A stretch of 64,000 bases of DNA from Sternotherus odoratus (lineage: Eukaryota > Chordata > Testudines > Kinosternidae): the NCBI GenBank assembly GCA_032164245.1, contig JAVMKO010000006.1, positions 7,083,001-7,147,000 on the forward strand, read 5' to 3'. The position numbers and the translations under genes were made by a program. Position 1 is the stretch's first letter. Each line of letters opens with the position of its first letter. Below, one piece after another: positions 43,393 through 50,964 of this stretch. The notes below the pieces were generated by a model. That model was not told the origin of the DNA. It did no database searches and saw only the letters and a program-made list of their open reading frames with translations.

Positions 43393-45310
43393 AGGTGCGC
43401 CCGGGGGCAGAGCACCAGTTTCAGTTCCGGATCCTCCCTTCGGAGACCGTTTGTCCCACTTCCTCTGTGCTTGGTCGGACATCACCTCGGACCAGTGGGT
43501 CCTCCGCACGGTGGAGATGGGATACTCGCTCCAACTGTCCTCCACTCCTCCCGCCCATCCACCCTCCCCGTCCCTCTTCAGGGACCCCTCTCACGAGCAA
43601 CTCCTTGTACAGGAGGTGAGGTCGCTCCTTGCACTGGGAGCCATCGAACCCGTACCGGAGGAGTTCAGAGGCAAGGGGTTCTACTCCCGCTACTTCCTGG
43701 TTCCCAAGGCGAAAGGGGGCCTCCGGCCCATCCTAGACCTGCGAGGACTCAATGCCCACATGTGCAAGTTCAAGTTCCGCATGGTCGCCTTAGGCACCAT
43801 TATACCCTCTCTGGATCCTGGAGACTGGTTCGCTGCCCTCGATATGAAGGACGCGTATTTCCATATAAGTATAAACCCATCGCACAGGCGCTACCTCCGC
43901 TTCCTGGTAGCAGGGGAACACTACCAGTTTGCTGTTCTACCCTTCGGCCTCTCCACTGCACCCAGGGTTTTCACCAAGTGCATGGCAGTGGTAGCAGCAT
44001 CTCTTCGGCGCAACGGGGTACAGCTATACCCGTACTTAGACGACTGGCTAATCCGAGGCACCTGCAAGGACCAAGTGCGCTCACACGTGCACCTGGTCAT
44101 CACGACGTTCGAACGTTTGGGACTCCTTCTCAACAGAGAAAAGTCCACAATGGAACCGACCCAGAGGATCGAGTTCATAGGGGCCTTTCTGGATTCCACT
44201 GTAGCACGAGCGTCCCTACCTCACACTCGTTTTCTAGCCATACAGTCGGCCATTCGGGGTCGGCGCGCCTGTCCCATGACCACGGCCAGAGCGTTCCTCA
44301 GCCTACTAGGCCACTTAGCCTCATGTACGCAGGTCACGCAACACGCCAGGCTGAGACTCCGTCCACTACAGTCGTGGCTAGCGTCGGCCTACAGACCACG
44401 CAGAGACAATATAGACACTCTCCTCACTATCCCCAGAGACATACTATCCACTCTGGCTTGGTGGGAAGATCAGGACAATGTGTGTCGCGGTGTCCCCTTC
44501 CTCCCCCCCAGCCCGTCCCTCTCTCTGGTGACGGACGCTTCATCCCTGGGATGGGGGGCCCACCTCGGTCACCTCCGGACTCAGGGCCGTTGGTCGGAAT
44601 CGGATCTCTGCCTTCACATCAACGTCAGGGAGCTGAGAGCCGTTCGCCTGGCTTGCCAGGCCTTTCGGAATACGCTACAAGACCGATGTGTAGCGGTACT
44701 TACGGACAACACCACAGCCCAGTTCTACATAAACAAACAGGGCGGGGCCCGTTCCAACCCTCTATGTCAGGAGGCGCTTCTTCTCTGGGAATTTTGTATA
44801 GCCCACCGGATTCACCCTGTGGCCTCGTTCCTCCCGGGTGTTCAGAACACGCTGGCAGACCACCTCAGCAGGTCCTTTGCGACTCACGAGTGGTCCCTCA
44901 GACCGGACGTTATTCGACCGATCTTCCTAAGGTGGGGGTTTCCCCAGATCGATCTCTTTGCCTCCAGGCAGAACAGGAAGTGCCTCCAGTTCTGCTCCTT
45001 CCGAGGCAGCGCCAAGGGGTCCTTGACAGATGCCTTTCTCCTACCCTGGACGGGGCACCTGCTCTACGCGTTCCCTCCGATCCCGCTTCTACACAAAGTG
45101 ATCCTGAAGATCAAACGGGACAAGGCCCACGTCATCCTCATAGCCCCAGCCTGGCCCAGGCAGTGTTGGTATGCGTCCCTCCTACAGTTCTCCAGAGCCC
45201 CTCCCATCAGCCTCCCATTATGCCCAGACCTGATCTCTCAGGACCACGGTCGCCTCCTGCACCCGGACCTTCAGTCCCTCCATCTCACAGCATGGCTACT
45301 CCATGGCTGA
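43340..45310 (+). CDS. DIRS-B reverse transcriptase / RNase H
   Basis: 656 codons. The frame begins with GTG at 43340 inside gag; I see no ATG, which favours fusion to Gag by +1 frameshift at 43387-43392. RT motifs: KGGLRPILDLRGLNAH, LDMKDAYFHI, LPFGLSTAPRVF and catalytic YLDD at residues 232-235 (44033-44044). RNase H: TDASSLGWGAHL near residue 398, NVRELRAVRLAC, TDNTTAQFYINKQGG and ADHLSR. The C-terminal DIRS-specific region (DLFASRQNRKC, FPPIPLL, APAWPRQCW) is present as in copy A. It is roughly two-thirds identical to copy A by eye. Complete and open, so possibly functional. Confidence 0.94.
   Translation: MGGNRPRSHPAGLDKTFEGAPGGRAPVSVPDPPFGDRLSHFLCAWSDITSDQWVLRTVEMGYSLQLSSTPPAHPPSPSLFRDPSHEQLLVQEVRSLLALGAIEPVPEEFRGKGFYSRYFLVPKAKGGLRPILDLRGLNAHMCKFKFRMVALGTIIPSLDPGDWFAALDMKDAYFHISINPSHRRYLRFLVAGEHYQFAVLPFGLSTAPRVFTKCMAVVAASLRRNGVQLYPYLDDWLIRGTCKDQVRSHVHLVITTFERLGLLLNREKSTMEPTQRIEFIGAFLDSTVARASLPHTRFLAIQSAIRGRRACPMTTARAFLSLLGHLASCTQVTQHARLRLRPLQSWLASAYRPRRDNIDTLLTIPRDILSTLAWWEDQDNVCRGVPFLPPSPSLSLVTDASSLGWGAHLGHLRTQGRWSESDLCLHINVRELRAVRLACQAFRNTLQDRCVAVLTDNTTAQFYINKQGGARSNPLCQEALLLWEFCIAHRIHPVASFLPGVQNTLADHLSRSFATHEWSLRPDVIRPIFLRWGFPQIDLFASRQNRKCLQFCSFRGSAKGSLTDAFLLPWTGHLLYAFPPIPLLHKVILKIKRDKAHVILIAPAWPRQCWYASLLQFSRAPPISLPLCPDLISQDHGRLLHPDLQSLHLTAWLLHG
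43384..43396 (+). promoter_or_regulatory. Putative +1 frameshift / readthrough site at DIRS-B gag stop
   Basis: Gag reads AAC TTT TGA AGG (stop 43390-43392); RT reads ACT TTT GAA GGT. AACTTTTGAAGGT is shared exactly with copy A. The Phe-tRNA could slip from TTT to the overlapping TTT while UGA is decoded slowly. Confidence 0.5.
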
Positions 45311-46359
45311 GAGGCCCAGAGCTTTTATGCTCAGCCGAGGTACAGAACATCCTTCTGGGTAGCAGGAAGCCTGCCACTAGAAACACCTACATCGCAAAGT
45401 GGACCCGTTTCTCCACCTGGTGTGAGGGATTGGCCATCGTCCCGACTCAGGCTCCTATCCCTCGTATACTGGACTACCTCTTAGGCCTTAGAAACCAAGG
45501 CCTGTCTACTTCCACCATTCGAGTCCACTTGGCTGCGATCTCGGCTTTCCACCCTGGCCAGGCAAACCGCTCGGTATTTTCTGACCCTGTGGTGTATCGT
45601 TTTCTTAAGGGACTGGACAAATTGTACCCGACCGTGAAGCGCCCAATTCCACCTTGGGACTTAAACCTTGTGCTCTCACGCCTCACGTTACCCCCGTTCG
45701 AGCCCCTCGCCACGTGTTCCCTGCTCTACCTCTCCTGGAAGGTGGCATTCTTAGTAGCTATCACCTCGGCTCGTAGAGTGTCAGAGATACGTGCACTGAC
45801 CTCAGAGCCGCCCTACACCATTTTTCATAAGGACAAGGTGCAGCTACGTCCCCACCCGGCTTTCCTGCCTAAGGTGGTCTCGCCCTTCCATATCAACCAG
45901 GACATTTGTCTCCCAGTCTTTTGTCCTAGACCACATACCTCTGAAAAACAACAGCAATTACACACGTTGGATGTTAGGAGGGCTCTTGCTTTTTATTTAG
46001 ACAGGACAAAGCAATTCAGGAAAACGACCCAGCTGTTTGTAGCGGTTGCGGAAAGAATGAAGGGCCAGCCGATTTCAGCCCAACGACTCTCCTCCTGGAT
46101 CACGTCGTGCATCCACACCTGTTATGAACTCGCGGGCAAACCGCTCGAGAGAGTAACAGCACACTCCACGAGAGCGCAGGCATCCTCTGCGGCCTTCCGG
46201 GAGGGAGTCCCTATTCAGGACATCTGCAGGGCGGCTACCTGGTCCTCCGTCCACACCTTCGCCGCGCACTACGCCATAGTCCAGCAAACCAGGGACGATG
46301 CGGCGTTTGGGTCAGCGGTCTTACGATCAGCAATGGGTCAATCCGACCCCTCCTCCTAG
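43471..46359 (+). CDS. DIRS-B tyrosine recombinase (C-terminal part of a long open frame)
   Basis: The real recombinase is about 355 aa if started at ATG 45292-45294, which overlaps the RT stop by 19 nt. Catalytic residues: Arg near 768 in SARRVSEIRAL, H898-STR-901, Tyr934 in AAHYAI (numbered in the long frame). An N-terminal SAM-like DNA-binding part (SRKPATRNTYIAKW, TIRVHLAAISAFH) precedes them. Upstream of 45292 the frame stays open through all of RT/RH back to the gag TGA, and it is the gag frame; the first listed codon at 43471 is TTG. That upstream 607-residue reading is Pro/Ser/Arg-rich and has no known domain. The protein would insert the circular DNA into the genome. Confidence 0.9.
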   Translation: MVGHHLGPVGPPHGGDGILAPTVLHSSRPSTLPVPLQGPLSRATPCTGGEVAPCTGSHRTRTGGVQRQGVLLPLLPGSQGERGPPAHPRPARTQCPHVQVQVPHGRLRHHYTLSGSWRLVRCPRYEGRVFPYKYKPIAQALPPLPGSRGTLPVCCSTLRPLHCTQGFHQVHGSGSSISSAQRGTAIPVLRRLANPRHLQGPSALTRAPGHHDVRTFGTPSQQRKVHNGTDPEDRVHRGLSGFHCSTSVPTSHSFSSHTVGHSGSARLSHDHGQSVPQPTRPLSLMYAGHATRQAETPSTTVVASVGLQTTQRQYRHSPHYPQRHTIHSGLVGRSGQCVSRCPLPPPQPVPLSGDGRFIPGMGGPPRSPPDSGPLVGIGSLPSHQRQGAESRSPGLPGLSEYATRPMCSGTYGQHHSPVLHKQTGRGPFQPSMSGGASSLGILYSPPDSPCGLVPPGCSEHAGRPPQQVLCDSRVVPQTGRYSTDLPKVGVSPDRSLCLQAEQEVPPVLLLPRQRQGVLDRCLSPTLDGAPALRVPSDPASTQSDPEDQTGQGPRHPHSPSLAQAVLVCVPPTVLQSPSHQPPIMPRPDLSGPRSPPAPGPSVPPSHSMATPWLRGPELLCSAEVQNILLGSRKPATRNTYIAKWTRFSTWCEGLAIVPTQAPIPRILDYLLGLRNQGLSTSTIRVHLAAISAFHPGQANRSVFSDPVVYRFLKGLDKLYPTVKRPIPPWDLNLVLSRLTLPPFEPLATCSLLYLSWKVAFLVAITSARRVSEIRALTSEPPYTIFHKDKVQLRPHPAFLPKVVSPFHINQDICLPVFCPRPHTSEKQQQLHTLDVRRALAFYLDRTKQFRKTTQLFVAVAERMKGQPISAQRLSSWITSCIHTCYELAGKPLERVTAHSTRAQASSAAFREGVPIQDICRAATWSSVHTFAAHYAIVQQTRDDAAFGSAVLRSAMGQSDPSS

Positions 46360-46374
46360 GTATTGCTTGCAGTC

Positions 46375-46473
46375 ACCTAAATGGAATGCATGTGAGCAAT
46401 CACTCGAAGAAGAAAACAAGGTTACTTACCTGTAACTGTTGTTCTTCGAGATGTGTTGCTCACATCCATTCCA
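46375..46473 (+). repeat. Internal complementary region (ICR) of DIRS-B
   Basis: 46375-46414 is the exact reverse complement of the outer left ITR (40365-40404), and 46415-46473 of the outer right ITR (46658-46716). The junction at 46414/46415 shows how the two element ends are joined in the circular intermediate. Confidence 0.92.
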
Positions 46474-46510
46474 AACCCACCCTCCTTCCCCACTGTCGGA
46501 TTAGCCGGCA

Positions 46511-46717
46511 AGAAGGAACTAAGATGGTGCCTGGGGTCGCAGTGGTATATATAGGCTGCTATAAGGGCGCCACTCCAGGGGGCTCCCTGCTCACCCAGGC
46601 TATAGCTAGGGGAAAATCTACCCGGCAACCAGGCACGCTGCGCGTACCTAACCTAAATGGAATGGATGTGAGCAACACATCTCGAAGAACAACAGTTACA
46701 GGTAAGTAACCTTGTTT
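46511..46717 (-). repeat. Right inverted terminal repeat of DIRS-B with 28-nt extension
   Basis: Inverted copy of the left ITR to 46690, then an extension not present on the left, holding GTTAC (46695-46699), AGGTAA, GTAAC (46706-46710). A similar right extension is known from Dictyostelium DIRS-1. Confidence 0.88.
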
Positions 46718-46810
46718 TTCACGCTGTCTCGCTCACAGGCAGAAGCTGGTCTAATAAAAGAGATCACCTCACCCCGCTTGTCTTTCTTGCAGGCTGACGG
46801 CAGATAGAAA

Positions 46811-47563
46811 CAGGGCCGGCGACAGGGGGGGACTACGGGTACAGCTGTACCGGGCCCAGGACTTAAGGGGGACCCCCTTAAGTCCGGGGCCCGGTACACA
46901 GCTGTACCCGTAGTCGTCCCCCCCCCCCCTTGTTGCCGGGCCTGCTCCTGGAGCCTCAGTAGTGCGCCGCTGAGGCTCCGGAAGAGCAGGGAAAGGCGCC
47001 CAGGGTAAGGTGCTAGGAGCAGCTTCCCCCACTGGGAGCTCAGACGCCCGACGCTGAGGCTCCAGGAGAGTGGGGGAAGGCTCTGGGTAGGTAGGGGGAG
47101 GGGCTCCTCCGGCGGGGGGGGGGGGGGCACAGCTCCTGGCCCTCTCCCGCTCTCCCAGAGCCTCAGCGTGCCGCCTGTTTAGTTCCCACCTAGCCGCCAG
47201 CGTGGTAAGGGGGCTGGAGTCGGGCTGGGGGTGCTTAAAGCACAGGGGGGCCCAGGGGCAGTCAGGGGGCTGTTGGATGGGGCTCTCGCGCTCCTGCGGC
47301 TGGTCACAACAGCGGCGTCTCCATCGCAAGCTGCAGGGTCGCACACGGGTCCGGGGGGGGGGGGGCGTGCGGGGGCCAGAGGGGGAGGGCGGGGGAGAGC
47401 GGCAAGGGCGGCTCGCGCCGCTCCCGGGCTCTCGCTCTCTTGGAGCTCGGAGGCTCGCACTGCCCCCAGCCGCTGTCATCTGGGGGGGAAGAGCACCGGC
47501 TGGGCTGGGGGGCCCCCCAAACGATCAGAGTAGGGGGCCCCAAAATTTCTGTCGCCGGCCCTG
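46811..47563. mobile_element. Non-autonomous hAT element, 753 bp, with internal hairpin
   Basis: TIRs CAGGGCCGGCGACAG (46811-46825) and its exact reverse complement (47549-47563). Flanks GATAGAAA and GATAGCAA form an 8-bp target duplication with one change. Just inside the left end is a near-perfect palindrome, 46831-46915. GC-rich, no coding domain. Confidence 0.87.
46831..46915. repeat. Large hairpin inside the hAT element
   Basis: Arms of about 41-43 nt, beginning GACTACGGGTACAGCTGT and returning as ACAGCTGTACCCGTAGTC. They differ by a 2-nt indel and one mismatch, with almost no loop. Confidence 0.85.
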
Positions 47564-47795
47564 GATAGCAATATCTTCCTGCAGCTGACACAGGCTGGGA
47601 GTTTCTTCCTTGTACGTGGAGAGGACTCTGGATAGAGGATTCCAGGGGTGTGCAAAAGGGTGGGGCAAGCAGGGCCATGAGCCCCCCAATAATCGTTGGC
47701 GACACAGAATTCCTCCAGCCTCAGGGCTGGGGTGGGAGAGCGAATGCCTCCCTCCTGGGCCTCGGCAGGAGCACAGAATGTGCCCCTCTGAAAGG

Positions 47796-47906
47796 GGTAC
47801 TAGCCCACGAAAGCTTATGCTTCAATACTTTTGTTAGTCTTTAAGGTGCCACAGGACTCTGTCGCTTCTGCAGATCCAGACTAACACAGCTACCTCTCTG
47901 ATTCTT
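47796..47906 (-). repeat. Interspersed repeat family R, copy 3
   Basis: AGCCCACGAAAGCTTATGCT, CTTTAAGGTGCCACAGGACT and GACTAACACAGCTACCTCTC. Confidence 0.7.
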
Positions 47907-48120
47907 TTTATGAATAAATCTTTAGATTTCATATTTTAAAGGATTGGCAACAGCGTGATTTGTGGGTAAGATCTAACTTATATAATGACCTGGGTCTGAG
48001 GCCTGGTCCTGTGGGATCGGGAGAACCTTTTTTCTTTTACTGGGGTATTGGTTTTCATAACCATTCATCCCCATAAGAAGTGACACTGGCGGTGGTACTA
48101 GAAAACTGAAGTGTCTAAGG

Positions 48121-49186
48121 CAGAGCTTTCCAAACTGTGTGCCGTGACACATTAGTGTGTCAGCAGCAGTGTGTAGGTGTGTCGCGGGAACTAAAAGCAC
48201 TTCCCTGGTCAAAACTGCTGGAAAACAAGCTGCTGCTGCAGGCTTGGCCAGTGCCGGCCAGCAGAAGGGGGGCGGGGGGGGGGGGCAGAAAGCCCACTCC
48301 CCTCCCTCCCCCCGCAGAGACAGTCGGGGGAAGGAGGATTGCACGCGGCCGCGGCAGAGACTCTGTGGGCCTTCCATGCAGGTGCCGGGAGGGGGAAGAA
48401 GGGGAAGAGCCCAGAGAGCCTCCCCCCGCCCTGCAACCTGACTCTGCCCCCCCCAAGGGTCCCCCGGCCTCCCCTTGCTGCCTCCTTACACGTTCTCCCA
48501 GGAGCAGAGTGTCCCTTCTCTTCAGTTCTGTGCAGCAACATGCTGCCTCCGTTGCTGCAGGGTCCTAGTGCCCTCCTACTTCTGCTGCCTGTGTTGGGGG
48601 TGAGTGAGAGTGCTGCTGCTGAGGGGTGGGGGCAGGAAAGGAGGAAGCTGACCCAGAGCTTGCTGCTGCTGGCAGGGAAAGGGCTGGGGGGAGTCCTCCT
48701 CTCTGGCTTCAGTCTCAGAGCAACCTGCCTACACCCATCCCAAACTCATCCCCAGCCTGCCCTACCCCAGAGCCCACACCCCAGCAAGAGCTTATCCCCC
48801 CCGCACCCCAATCCTCTTATTCCACCAAATATTGAAAAGCTGTGTTCATCCCATCAACCTCGTACATCCCATTAAAATAGTAAGTAGTTATTGGTGTTGT
48901 TCAACTTTTTTTAATTCTTGCACATATTTACATACTGTTACTCATAAATGACAACAATGAATGTTATTATCTTACAAATCATATATTTTTAAAAATATAA
49001 ATGAAAGGTTTTCATGAGATATGTTGTGTCCCCATACATTTCGTTATTACAATTTATGTATGTGTCCGTATCTCTTATAACGGGTTACTTTAACCTCCGG
49101 TTTGCTAGTAAAACTGAATTACTGTGTCGCGAAATGATGCATGTCTAAAAAGTGTGTCACCAACACGAAAAGTTTGGAAAGCTCTG
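48121..49186. mobile_element. Non-autonomous hAT element, 1066 bp, with perfect 8-bp target duplication
   Basis: It begins CAGAGCTTTCCAAACT and ends AGTTTGGAAAGCTCTG, an exact 16-bp inverted repeat. GTCTAAGG flanks both sides (48113-48120 and 49187-49194). The left half is GC-rich, the right half AT-rich with GTGTGTCACCAACACG near the end. The open frames inside show no domain. Confidence 0.92.
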
Positions 49187-49404
49187 GTCTAAGGGAATTG
49201 CTTGTATGACTTATGGTTAGCCAGTGGGGTGAAACCAAAGTCTTCTCTCTGTGTCTGGTTTGGTGTGCCTTAGAAGTGGAGAAATCCCAGTCTTGGGCTG
49301 TAACTGCCCTGCTCTATGCAATTTTCCCAGAATTAATACTCCCAGAACTGTCCTGCCAAAGGCAACACTGTTACAGCAAAACATGAGAAGTAATTCTTCC
49401 ACTC

Positions 49405-50110
49405 TACTCCATGCCAGTTAGGCCTTAACTGGAGTAATGTGTCCAGTTCTGGGCACCACATTTCAGGAAAGATGTAGACAAGTTGGAGAAACTCCAGAGA
49501 AGGGCAACAAAAATGAGTAAAGGTCTAGAAAACATGACATGAGGGAAGATGGAAAAAAATGGGTTTGTTTAGTCTGGGGAAGAGAAGACTGAGGGGGAAG
49601 TGATAACAGTTTTCAAGTACATAAAAGGAGGAGGGAGAAAAAGGAGAAGGGAGAAAAATTGTTCTCTTTAATCTCTGAGGATAGGCCAAGAAGCAATGGA
49701 CTTAAATTGCGGCAAGGGAGGTTTAGGTTGGAAATGAGGAAAAACTTCCTGTCAGGGTGGTTAAGCACCAGAATAAATTGCCTAGGGAGGATGTGGAATC
49801 TCCATCATTGGAGTTTTTTAAGAGTAGGTCAACACCTGCCAGGGATGGTCTAATAATACAGTGGAACCCCGCAATACCATGACAATCGGGGTCCAAAAAT
49901 ATCGACTGTGGTAAACGCGGTATTGTGGGGTCGCGCTACATCAAAGTGCCGCCTGCTGCCGGGAGCCACGCACGCCCTGCGCTAGAAGCGGATTCACGCT
50001 ATCGCAGGGGCGGTATTGCGGGGCTCGACTGTACTTAGTTCTGCCTTGAGTTCAGGGGACTGGACTAGAAGACATCTCGAGATCCCTTCCAGTCCCTACA
50101 CTTCTATTTT
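49405..50110 (+). pseudogene. CR1 LINE 3' part, interrupted by a MITE
   Basis: The sense strand reads [26 protein letters not shown] and later decayed C-terminal ORF2 and 3' UTR (GGGGACTGGACTAGAAGACA, TTCCAGTCCCTACACTTCTA at the end). Split at 49857-50033 by the MITE below, so that insertion came later. Confidence 0.8.
49857..50033. mobile_element. Tc1/mariner- or pogo-type MITE, copy 2, nested in CR1
   Basis: 177 bp, TA-bounded, TIRs TACAGTGGAACCCCGCAATA and (right end reversed) TACAGTCGAGCCCCGCAATA. Same family as 18902-19082, opposite orientation. Confidence 0.85.
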
Positions 50111-50964
50111 AATTGTGATTCAGATTTTAAGCCCCAAAGGCACCATTCTGACAATCTGACTTCCTGCATAACACAAACCACAGAAAGTCACCAGTGAATC
50201 CTGCATCAAGGTTAATAATGTGTGCTTGCACTAGAGCAAAAAAGACTTCTGGAAATGGAGAATCTTTCTCTACAAGGTTCTTTCTACAACATAACTTTTA
50301 ACCAAGTTTGTAACAGTTAGTGGCATGTTTGGTCCCACATTATTATGACTTATTACATTGTTATTTGTATTACTATTGCACCAAGAGACTTCATTGTACT
50401 AGATGTTGTACAAACACATCATGAGACACAACCCCTGCTCCTAGCAGCTTAATGTGTGTGCGGTAGGACAACCTCAGTAAGTGGTAAGGTAACAGTGATT
50501 AGAAACGTGGTTATACACATCAGCTATTTCCCAATCCAGCATTGCACTTAAGGTGGTGCTTAACTTTAAGCATGAGTGGTCAGACACTTGCTGCACACAC
50601 AAATGCCCCATTAACTTTATGAAGAGGTTCATATGGGAAAGGAGAGGAGGCAGAAAATCCTGGTCCCATTGAAGTCAATGGCAAAACTCCCATTAACTTC
50701 AATGGAGCCAGAATGTCACCCTAGGACTCTGCACCCAATCCTGCAAGTTAGTCTGTGCTGGGGACCCCTGGGCCTGAGCAGAGCCCCATTGACTTTAATG
50801 GAACTCTATATGGGTTCAGGGATCTGCCCACATGAAGCAAGTTTGCAGGGGTCCAAAATGCTGAGGAAAAAGCCAAAACATTTAATGTTTTCTAACTCCA
50901 AGCATTGATCTTGTGAACTGGAGTATTCCATTGACTTTCTGGTCACCATTAAGAAAATAAAGAT
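50111..50964. other. Intergenic DNA with an old SINE-like fragment at 50335-50480
   Basis: 50335-50480 (GTATTACTATTGCACCAAGA, GATGTTGTACAAACACATCA) matches the family at 36900. 50520-50900 has several AATGG-rich, CCATTGACTTC-type phrases on both strands, of unknown origin. Confidence 0.45.

Larger units (their letters stand above)
40365..46717 (+). mobile_element. Complete DIRS-type retrotransposon, copy B
   Basis: About 6.35 kb: left ITR 40365-40545, gag 40747-43392, RT/RNase H 43340-45310, tyrosine recombinase to 46359, ICR 46375-46473, right ITR 46511-46717 with a terminal extension of about 28 nt. All frames are open. The inner 147 nt of the two ITRs match exactly as read, so insertion is recent. 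No target duplication is seen, as expected for recombinase-mediated insertion. It lies about 14 kb upstream of DDHD1, facing away from that gene. Confidence 0.95.

Noticed and set aside
46769..47705. Pro/Arg-rich open frames (up to 236 codons)
   Set aside because: Chance frames in the GC-rich hAT element at 46811-47563 and its flank.
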